This document shows, in pieces, positions 28,701 through 35,983 of a stretch of DNA of 64,000 nucleotides. The notes under the pieces are model-generated. The model made no database searches and was not told the origin of the DNA. It saw only the letters and a program-made list of their open reading frames with translations. Within the stretch, counting starts at the first letter, position 1. Every line of letters starts with the position of its first letter. Source of the stretch: JAGREO01 sp020446285 (GTDB lineage Bacteria; Pseudomonadota; Alphaproteobacteria; Geminicoccales; Geminicoccaceae); the NCBI GenBank assembly GCA_041398005.1, contig JAWKVP010000010.1:1-64000 (forward strand). Reading direction: 5' to 3'. The position numbers were made by a program, and so were the translations under genes.

Positions 28701-30491
28701 ATGTTTGCCGCCGATACGATCGACAATCCTCCAGGGAACGGAGCCTCCGGGAACGGGGCTTCGCCCGGAGCCGCGGGAACATCGCCCGGCAAACTCGAGG
28801 GCGCCGCCCCCAAGCGGCTCGGCGACCAGCTGCTCGATCTCGGTGTCATCACCCGCGACCAGCTCGAGATCGCGCTTGCCGAACAGAAGCAGTCGAGAGG
28901 CTTTCTCGGCGAGGTCCTGGTCACACTCGGCTTCGTCGACCAGGAACTGCTCACCAGCCTGATCGCCAACCAGTCAGGCATCGAGAGCTTCGATGCGGCG
29001 ACCTCGCTGGTCGACCCCGAGGCAGTCAGGCTCGTTCCCAAGGAAACCGCCAGCCATTGCCGCGCGGTGCCCTTCTCGCTGGTCGAGAACGAGCTGCACA
29101 TCGCCATGGTCGATCCGCAGGACGTGCTCGCACTCGACCAGCTGCACCGGCATGTGCCGGCGGGCATCAGCATCGTTCCCCGCCTGTGCAATGCCGGGCA
29201 GATGAACGACCTGATCGACCGCGCCTACAGTTACGAGCTTTCCATCGACGGGATTCTCAAGGAACTCGAGACCGGCGAATTCGACGTTCAGGCATCCCTC
29301 GACGATTCCGCCGGCGGTTTCCGCCACCCGCTCGTGCGTCTCGTCGACGCCATCCTGTTCGACGCGGTCAAGGTCGGTGCCTCCGACATCCATTTCGAGC
29401 CCGAGGCGATGTTCCTCAGGCTGCGCTACCGCATCGACGGCGCGATGACCCAGATCCGCAATTTCAGGAAGGATCATCTCTCGCCGATCTCGCACCGTCT
29501 CAAGATCATGGCCAACATGAACATCGCCGACCGGCTCACCGCCCAGGACGGGCGCTTCGAGCTGCGTCTCGGCCGCCGGCAGATCGACTATCGCGTCTCC
29601 TCGCTGCCCACCGTGCATGGCGAGAACATCGTCATGCGTATCCTCGACCAGTCCGGCACGCATCTCTCGATCGAGCAGCTCGGCCTCACCCCGCACAACG
29701 GCAAGGTGGTGGAGCGCATCCTCAAGCGGCCGGAAGGGCTCATCATCGTCACCGGCCCCACGGGCAGCGGCAAGACCACCACCCTCTATTCGATGCTCGC
29801 GCGCATCAGCACGCCCGATGTCAATGTGATGACCCTCGAGGATCCGGTGGAATATCAGCTGCCGCTCATCCGCCAGACGCAGATCCGCGAGGCCGCGGGA
29901 CTCGATTTCGCCAGTGGCGTGCGTGCCCTCCTGCGCCAGGATCCCGACATCGTCATGGTCGGCGAGATCCGCGACACCGATACCGCCGTCATGGCCATGC
30001 GCGCGGCGATGACCGGCCACAAGGTCTTCTCCACCCTGCACACCAACGATGCCATCGGTGCGATCGCCCGCCTGATCGATCTCGGCATCCAGCCGGGTGT
30101 GCTCGCCGGCAATGTCATCGCCTGCATCGGCCAGCGCCTGGCGCGGCGCCTGTGCAGCCGCTGCCGGCGCGAGCGGCCGGCCGACGAGAACGAGATGCGC
30201 CTGCTCGATATCGCCGATACCGCTGCCCCGCCCCTGATCCACGAGGCCGTGGGTTGCGACCATTGTCGCGGCAGCGGCTATCGCGGCCGGGTGTCGCTGA
30301 TGGAGATCCTTGCCCTCGACGAGGATCTGGACGAGCTGATCGCCCGCGACGCCAGCCGCTCGGAAATCCGCGTGGCGGCCGTCGAACGCGGCTTTCGCGG
30401 CATGCGCGAGGACGGCATCGAGCGGGTTCTCGCGGGCGAGATCAGTATCGACAGTCTCGTCGACACGGTCGACATGAGCGCGAGGCTGTAA
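28701..30491 (+). CDS. GspE/MshE-type assembly ATPase with N-terminal MshEN domain
   Basis: This 596-residue hexameric ATPase powers pilus or pseudopilus assembly. The N-terminal domain carries RLGDQLLDLGVI (from residue 39) and LGEVLVTLGFV about 20 residues later, the paired signature of MshEN domains known to bind cyclic di-GMP. The motor domain has Walker A GPTGSGKTTT (about 352), an Asp box (NVMTLEDPVEY), Walker B DPDIVMVGEIRD and a His box (KVFSTLHTND). A zinc-binding tetracysteine unit (CSRC ... CDHC) is near the C-terminus. It is first in an operon with GspF four bases downstream; the operon continues through PilM/N-, O- and P-like genes to a GGDEF-EAL gene. Confidence 0.93.
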   Translation: MFAADTIDNPPGNGASGNGASPGAAGTSPGKLEGAAPKRLGDQLLDLGVITRDQLEIALAEQKQSRGFLGEVLVTLGFVDQELLTSLIANQSGIESFDAATSLVDPEAVRLVPKETASHCRAVPFSLVENELHIAMVDPQDVLALDQLHRHVPAGISIVPRLCNAGQMNDLIDRAYSYELSIDGILKELETGEFDVQASLDDSAGGFRHPLVRLVDAILFDAVKVGASDIHFEPEAMFLRLRYRIDGAMTQIRNFRKDHLSPISHRLKIMANMNIADRLTAQDGRFELRLGRRQIDYRVSSLPTVHGENIVMRILDQSGTHLSIEQLGLTPHNGKVVERILKRPEGLIIVTGPTGSGKTTTLYSMLARISTPDVNVMTLEDPVEYQLPLIRQTQIREAAGLDFASGVRALLRQDPDIVMVGEIRDTDTAVMAMRAAMTGHKVFSTLHTNDAIGAIARLIDLGIQPGVLAGNVIACIGQRLARRLCSRCRRERPADENEMRLLDIADTAAPPLIHEAVGCDHCRGSGYRGRVSLMEILALDEDLDELIARDASRSEIRVAAVERGFRGMREDGIERVLAGEISIDSLVDTVDMSARL

Positions 30492-30495
30492 CGCC

Positions 30496-31704
30496 ATGGC
30501 CCTTTATGTCTATCGCGCCCTCAACGACCAGGGACGTGCCGTCCAGGGTCAGCTGACCGCCGGCAGCGAGCATGAACTCTATCATCTCCTCCAGGAAACC
30601 CGGCTCGAGCTCGTCAGCTGCAAGGTGCGCGAACAGAAACGCCGCTCACTGAGCTTCGGCGCGGCCATCACCACCCGCACGCTGATCCAGATGTGCACCC
30701 AGCTCGAACAGATGATGCGCGCCGGCGTGCCGCTGCGCGACGCGCTGAAGGAACTGCGCGACAATGCCACCTCGCCGCGCCTTTCCGACATCGTCGCCGA
30801 GATCAGCCGTGACGTCAGCGAGGGCAAGGCGCTGTCGGAGGCCTTTGCCCGCCACCCGCGGGTCTTCGGCACCGTGTTCGTCACGCTGATCGAGGCGGGC
30901 GAGCGCACCGGTCGTCTGGAAGAGGCGCTCACCCGGCTGAAGAACCATCTCGCCTGGAGCGAGGAGATGGTCGCCCGCACCAAGAAGGCGGTGCGCTATC
31001 CGGCCTTCATGGGGGTCATGGTGGTGGGCGTGACCCTCTTCATGATGTTCTTCGTCGTTCCCCAGGTCGTCGACTTTCTCAAGAGCAACGGCAAGGAACT
31101 GCCGATCCAGACCGAGGCGCTGATCGCCACCTCGAATGCCTTCCTGAACTACTGGTGGCTCATCCTCGGGCTGCCGGTCGCGAGCTTCATCGGCATCTAT
31201 GCGGCAAAGCGGCTGTCGCCCGGCGCCGCCTTGCAGATCGACCGGGTGCTGCTCCATGTGCCGCGCATCGGCATCATCCTGCGCTATCTCGATCTCGCCC
31301 GCTTCGCCCACATGCTGGCGATCATGTACCGCACCGGCATTCCCATCCTGAATTCGCTCGAGGTCTGCGGCCGGCTCGTGACCAACCGCGCCATCAAGGA
31401 GGCCATCATTCTCATCAACGAGCGGGTCGCCACCGGCGAGAACCTGTCCGGGGCGATGGTGCAGAGCAACATCTTCCCGTCGATCGCCGTCCGCATGGTC
31501 GCCATCGGCGAAACCACGGGTGAACTCGACCGGATGCTGGAGATCGTCGCCAGCGATTTCGACCGCGAGACCGACGAGAGCATCCAGTCGCTGATCGGCA
31601 CGATCGAACCGGCCCTGACCCTGATCATGGGCGGCCTGATGGGATGGATCGCCATCGCCGTGTTCGGTCCGGTCTACGACAATCTCGCCGCCCTCGACTT
31701 CTGA
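30496..31704 (+). CDS. Type II secretion/type IV pilus inner-membrane platform protein (GspF/PilC/MshG)
   Basis: This 402-residue protein has two GspF domains (about 65-190 and 270-395). The diagnostic segments are LEQMMRAGVPLRDAL, FVTLIEAGERTGRLEEAL and, in the second repeat, MLAIMYRTGIPILNSL and VRMVAIGETTGELD. Three membrane helices are present. It is the rotor or platform contacted by the ATPase encoded four bases upstream. The length is standard. Confidence 0.94.
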   Translation: MALYVYRALNDQGRAVQGQLTAGSEHELYHLLQETRLELVSCKVREQKRRSLSFGAAITTRTLIQMCTQLEQMMRAGVPLRDALKELRDNATSPRLSDIVAEISRDVSEGKALSEAFARHPRVFGTVFVTLIEAGERTGRLEEALTRLKNHLAWSEEMVARTKKAVRYPAFMGVMVVGVTLFMMFFVVPQVVDFLKSNGKELPIQTEALIATSNAFLNYWWLILGLPVASFIGIYAAKRLSPGAALQIDRVLLHVPRIGIILRYLDLARFAHMLAIMYRTGIPILNSLEVCGRLVTNRAIKEAIILINERVATGENLSGAMVQSNIFPSIAVRMVAIGETTGELDRMLEIVASDFDRETDESIQSLIGTIEPALTLIMGGLMGWIAIAVFGPVYDNLAALDF

Positions 31705-31711
31705 GCCGGTC

Positions 31712-33367
31712 ATGAGCGAAATCCTCTCCCGTCTCGCCCGCCCGCTCCGCAGCCTCGGCCGTTCCGCCCGTTCGACAGTGCTGGTGATCGGCGATGCCGG
31801 CTACCGTATCCTGAACTTCTCCGGCCAGGCGATCACCGGCAGCCGGGCATGGCCGCGCGATGCCGCGGGCCGGGCGGGCGCCATAGCAGAGCTGCGCAGG
31901 CACGGGGACTGCCGCCTGCATGTCCTCGTCGATTCGATGGAACAGACCTACCGGCGCGAAGAGATTCCATCGGCGTCCATCGCCGACAAGCGGCGCATCG
32001 TCGCCCGGCGCCTCGACATCGCCTTTCCCGGAACCGGGCTGAAACGGGCCATCCGCCTCTCGCCCGGACGCAAGGGCCGCGGCGGCGGTCAGGAACGCTA
32101 CCTTTTCGCCGCGCTTCCCGACAGCGATGAAGTGCATGAATGGGTCGGCGCGCTTTCCACGCTCAGGCGGCCCATCGACGGAATAGGCCTTCTGCCGCTC
32201 GAGATCGCCGCCCGCGCCGCCCGCCTGAACCGCCTGACCGGTACTGCGGGCGGACGCATATCGACCCAGTCCTCTCCCTGGACGCTGGTGGTCGGCCGCG
32301 AATCCACCGGCGGCATCCGCCAGATCGTGCTCGAGAACAACGATCTCGCCCTCACCCGTCTTGCCGCGACACCTTCCGGCGATCTTTCCCCGGCCATGCT
32401 GGCGGCACAGATCCAGCGCGACATCAAGTCGACGATCGGCTATCTCGCGCGGCTCGGCTACCAGCAGGGCGCACCGCTCACCCTGCTCGTCATCGTCGAT
32501 GATGCCGTTCGCGACGAACTGCTCGACCAGCCGCCGCCGACGGGCGACATCACCCTGGTCGTGCGCACGCCGGACGAGGCACTCGTCATGCTCGGCGTGC
32601 AGAGCGCCAGTCTCGGCCAGGGACAGCCCTGGGCCGATCCCGTGTTCGCCTCGCTGGTCGCCGGCGAAAGCCTCGTCCGGCCGCTGGTCACCGCGGCCAT
32701 GGTCCAGCGGCAGCGTGTCTGGCGGACGATGCGCGGCGCACGGGCCGTGGCCGCCAGCCTGCTTGCCGGCCTCGTCGTTGCCAGTGGCTGGCAGGTGGCG
32801 CTGCAGTTCAGGGAACAGCAGGCGGCGGACCAGCTCGCGAAAAAGCGGGTCGCGCTCACCTCCACCCTCGATCAGCGCAAGCGCCAGCTCGAGGCGCATA
32901 CGGTCGATATCGAGCTGCTGGGCAAGGTCATGCGCTCCCATGACTATCTGGGCCCGATGCGTCTCGACCTCGAACTGGCGGCCGGCCGCATCCTGCGCAG
33001 CCTCACCGAGGAAGTACGCCTCGTCGAATTCGACTGGAGGCGTGTCGGCGAACGCGATGCAGCGAATGCCCGCGGCCAGGCCAATGCGGGCAACCTGCCG
33101 CCGGTGAATGGCGACCGGCCGTTTGCCGCCTCGCTCGTCCTCGATCTTTCCCGGGTGCCCGGCATCGAGCGGGCGATCGCGATCACGGGCGAGATCGCCG
33201 ACCGGCTGGGGCGGGAATTCGACAATTACACACCGGTGATCGTCAGCCATGCGGTCGACATCCTTCCCGACCAGGCTCTTCTGGGCGATATCGACAGCCG
33301 TTCGCTGGAACAGGTCGCGCGCAACGGCATGCAGGCCCGCATCCTTCTCGCAAGGAACGGACAATGA
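31712..33367 (+). CDS. PilM-PilN/GspL-MshI-like assembly protein
   Basis: In this 551-residue protein, about residues 15-320 look like an actin-fold PilM/GspL-type cytoplasmic domain (STVLVIGDAGYRIL start). A single membrane helix lies at about 346-368, followed by a coiled coil and a PilN/GspL-type periplasmic domain. It thus seems to combine, in one chain, jobs that PilM and PilN do separately, as GspL and MshI do. Similarity is at the level of architecture and operon position, not strong motifs. It overlaps the PilO-like gene by four bases. Confidence 0.7.
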   Translation: MSEILSRLARPLRSLGRSARSTVLVIGDAGYRILNFSGQAITGSRAWPRDAAGRAGAIAELRRHGDCRLHVLVDSMEQTYRREEIPSASIADKRRIVARRLDIAFPGTGLKRAIRLSPGRKGRGGGQERYLFAALPDSDEVHEWVGALSTLRRPIDGIGLLPLEIAARAARLNRLTGTAGGRISTQSSPWTLVVGRESTGGIRQIVLENNDLALTRLAATPSGDLSPAMLAAQIQRDIKSTIGYLARLGYQQGAPLTLLVIVDDAVRDELLDQPPPTGDITLVVRTPDEALVMLGVQSASLGQGQPWADPVFASLVAGESLVRPLVTAAMVQRQRVWRTMRGARAVAASLLAGLVVASGWQVALQFREQQAADQLAKKRVALTSTLDQRKRQLEAHTVDIELLGKVMRSHDYLGPMRLDLELAAGRILRSLTEEVRLVEFDWRRVGERDAANARGQANAGNLPPVNGDRPFAASLVLDLSRVPGIERAIAITGEIADRLGREFDNYTPVIVSHAVDILPDQALLGDIDSRSLEQVARNGMQARILLARNGQ

Positions 33368-34101
33368 ATCCTTCACTCCGGGACCGTCTCCTCACCCTCT
33401 ATCGCAGCGACCACCCGCTCTGGCTGCTTCTCGGCTGCAACCTCGCCCTCGTCACGGTCCTTTTCGCGTTCCTCATCCCCTGGCAGGAGGATATGGCGGC
33501 AATGCGTGCCGGCCTCGAGCGCGACCTCGTGCGGATTCGCGGCGAGATCGGCAAGGCCGAGACCGATCTCGCCCGGATCGACCGGGACGGGGAAACGTTC
33601 GGCCATCTTCTCGAAAAAGGCTGGCTCTCCCCGCAGGACCGGCTGGCGGCGGCGCGGATCATCGAGAGGGTCGGCGACGAACACGGCCTGGTACGGCTGG
33701 ACTACCAGTTCCAGCCGGAAAAGCACCTTGCCGTCAACGATCCGCAGATGCGCGGCGTGACGATCGTCGAGACGGGAATCCAGTTCACCTTCCAGGCGGT
33801 GCTCGATACCGATATCCTGCCCGCCCTCGCCCGGTTGCAATACGAACTTCCGGGATCTCTCGATATCGAGGGCATTTCCCTTGCCCGTCGCAAGCCGCTC
33901 GAACTTGCCGACCTGCTGGCGCTCGAAGCCGGCGAGACGGTACCGCTCGTCGACGGAACGGCGTCACTGATGTGGCGCACGCTCACGGTCGAGGGAACGC
34001 CGCCCGTGCCCATGGCTCCGGTATCGCCGCCAGGCCCCGCGGCGTCGGCCGATAGCGGCATTCTCCCCTTCGCCCGACTGCCAGGGAACCATCGTTCGTG
34101 A
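33364..34101 (+). CDS. PilO/GspM/MshJ-like protein
   Basis: The 245-residue protein has a short cytoplasmic start and one membrane helix (about 18-38, HPLWLLLGCNLALVTVLFAF). A coiled coil (about 45-80) leads to a ferredoxin-like periplasmic domain, as in PilO and GspM. A Pro-rich tail follows. Its start overlaps the PilM/N-like gene (ATGA) and its stop overlaps the next gene (GTGA). The assignment rests on architecture and operon order. Confidence 0.7.
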   Translation: MNPSLRDRLLTLYRSDHPLWLLLGCNLALVTVLFAFLIPWQEDMAAMRAGLERDLVRIRGEIGKAETDLARIDRDGETFGHLLEKGWLSPQDRLAAARIIERVGDEHGLVRLDYQFQPEKHLAVNDPQMRGVTIVETGIQFTFQAVLDTDILPALARLQYELPGSLDIEGISLARRKPLELADLLALEAGETVPLVDGTASLMWRTLTVEGTPPVPMAPVSPPGPAASADSGILPFARLPGNHRS

Positions 34102-34601
34102 TCCGGATGAAAGCCGCATGTCTCGCAATACCGGCGCTCGCCTGCATGCTCGCGGCCTTTCCGGTGCGGGGCGAATCGCTCTCCCCCTCGCTCTTCTTTC
34201 TTCCCGAGGAGGTCGTCGCCATTCTCGAAAGCCGGCGCGCGGGCGGCAATGCGACAACTCCGGTCGAGACGGAGGAAACATCCGGGGACGGACAGAAGGC
34301 CGCCGCGGTCGCGTTTCCCCGCTACATCCATCTTTCCGCCATTCTCCATCAGGCCGACGGCACCTTCGAGGTGTGGATCAATGGCCGTGCCTACCGGAAT
34401 CTCGCCGGCAACGATTTCTGGCGGATCGTCGCGGTGGATGACGACCGGGTGCGGCTTCGCCTGCAGCGCGGCGACAATGCCGGAGAGCTCATCGAGATCG
34501 CCGCCAACCAGACCTTCGATCTCGGTGGCGGGCGTGCCATCGAGGGACGTCCCGCATCGCTGTTCGAACGCCTCTCCATGCCTCCGCCACGGATTCGTTG
34601 A
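34098..34601 (+). CDS. PilP/MshK/GspC-like exported protein
   Basis: The 167-residue protein has an N-terminal signal sequence (AACLAIPALACMLAAFPVRG). It has one small beta-rich domain (about 75-150) resembling the HR/PilP fold: YIHLSAILHQADGTFEVWIN, then WRIVAVDDDRVRLR. Such domains couple the inner-membrane subcomplex to the secretin. No secretin gene follows here. The GTG start overlaps the previous stop; the in-frame ATG at 34107 is an alternative. Confidence 0.65.
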   Translation: MIRMKAACLAIPALACMLAAFPVRGESLSPSLFFLPEEVVAILESRRAGGNATTPVETEETSGDGQKAAAVAFPRYIHLSAILHQADGTFEVWINGRAYRNLAGNDFWRIVAVDDDRVRLRLQRGDNAGELIEIAANQTFDLGGGRAIEGRPASLFERLSMPPPRIR

Positions 34602-34657
34602 CCTTCGCCAATTTTCAACCGATGATTGATTTTCACGGGATGATGACGGAGCGGAGA

Positions 34658-35479
34658 ATGGACCAGGACACGATCATCGATCACCCGTCGGCACGATCGG
34701 CACCAATCGTCCCGGACATGACACCGCCAACCGCCCCGGATGTGATGCAGACCGTCACGGATGATCCGCCGGCGGCGCTTTCCATCCGCCGGCTCGATGT
34801 GATCCGCGGCGGCCGCAAGGTGCTCGGCGACATCTCGTTCGATGTGCCGCGAGGTGCGATCATGGGGCTCGTCGGCCTCAACGGCGCGGGCAAGACCAGC
34901 CTGATCAAGGCCGTGCTCGGATTGGCCGGCGAGGCCAGCGGGGACATCCGCATCTTCGGCGAAACGGCGGAGGACATGCGCCGCCGGGGTGCCGTCGCCT
35001 GCCTGCCCGAACATTTCCGTCCGCCGGGGCGCCTGCGCGGGAAGACCTATGTGCGGCTGATGCGCGGGCTCGAGGCCGATCCCCGCGACACGGGCGATGC
35101 ACTTGCCATCGCCCGTTCGCTTGATCTCGACCCGCAGGCGCTCGAACGGCCGGTCCGGACATGGTCGAAGGGCATGTGCCAGAAGCTCGGCCTTGCCGTC
35201 ACGCTCGCCGGCTCGGCCCGCCTCGTCGTGCTCGACGAACCGATGAGCGGCCTCGACCCGCGCGCCCGGGCGCTGCTGAAAACCTGTCTCTCCCGCGCGC
35301 GCCTCGGGGGCCGAACCCTCCTCGTCTGTTCGCACATCCTCGCCGATCTCGACGAGATCGCCGACCGCATCGCCGTCATTCATGACGGCCGGCTCCTTGC
35401 GACGGGAACGACGGACGAGGTGCGCGGCCGCCATGCCACGCTCGAACGGGCCTTCCTCGAGATCATCGCCGCCGCCTGA
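34658..35479 (+). CDS. ABC transporter ATP-binding protein, no permease nearby
   Basis: The 273-residue ATPase has Walker A GLNGAGKTSL, signature-region SKGMCQKLGLA (replacing LSGGQ), Walker B LVVLDEPMSGLDP and the switch His in LLVCSHI. The SKGM variant is common in ABC-2 type exporters. The ATG at 34658 has GGAG six bases upstream; earlier in-frame starts (34598 TTG, 34640 ATG) exist. It follows the PilP-like gene in the same direction, yet no membrane partner is encoded in the cluster, so its transport role, if any, is open. Confidence 0.85.
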   Translation: MDQDTIIDHPSARSAPIVPDMTPPTAPDVMQTVTDDPPAALSIRRLDVIRGGRKVLGDISFDVPRGAIMGLVGLNGAGKTSLIKAVLGLAGEASGDIRIFGETAEDMRRRGAVACLPEHFRPPGRLRGKTYVRLMRGLEADPRDTGDALAIARSLDLDPQALERPVRTWSKGMCQKLGLAVTLAGSARLVVLDEPMSGLDPRARALLKTCLSRARLGGRTLLVCSHILADLDEIADRIAVIHDGRLLATGTTDEVRGRHATLERAFLEIIAAA

Positions 35480-35557
35480 ACGGGGAAAACCCTAACCTGT
35501 TGTTAATCAGTACAATCTATGATCCGGCCGTTCCTTTCCGGTTCCGGAGGTCGGCTG

Positions 35558-35965
35558 ATGCGTGTTTTCCTGTCCCTGATGATGTTGCTTCTCGCATTTT
35601 CGTCCGTACAGCCGGCGGATGCCGCAGACACGATGGCGGACAGGACGGCGGACAAGACCCGCCTGCAGGCCGCCATGCAGCAATATATCGACCGCAACAA
35701 GGTCGGTGACGCCCTTCTCCAGCTCGATTTCGAGACCGGGGAGACGAGGGAGCTCTATCCCACCCAGGCCCATCCGATGATCATGCAGATGGGCGAGCAT
35801 TATGTGCTCTGTGCCGACCTGAGGGATATCGAGGGCAAGCCGGTGCCGGTGGATTTCTACATCGCCCCCAATGGCAGGCGCTTTACCGTCTATCACACCG
35901 AGATCGGCAACCGCTCGCCACTCAAGGCGCTCATGCAGCGCGGCGTCGTGAAGAACCTGCGCTGA
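35558..35965 (+). CDS. Small secreted protein of unknown function
   Basis: The protein has 135 residues with a clear signal peptide (MRVFLSLMMLLLAF ... ADAAD). A mature part of about 110 residues has no recognised domain; it contains ELYPTQAHPMIMQMGEHYVLCADLRD and a single cysteine. The ATG at 35558 follows GGAGG at good spacing. It lies between the ABC ATPase and the GGDEF-EAL gene and may be periplasmic, possibly related to sensing by that enzyme; this is inference. Confidence 0.65.
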   Translation: MRVFLSLMMLLLAFSSVQPADAADTMADRTADKTRLQAAMQQYIDRNKVGDALLQLDFETGETRELYPTQAHPMIMQMGEHYVLCADLRDIEGKPVPVDFYIAPNGRRFTVYHTEIGNRSPLKALMQRGVVKNLR

Positions 35966-35983
35966 CCCATAGCTGATGCCCGA

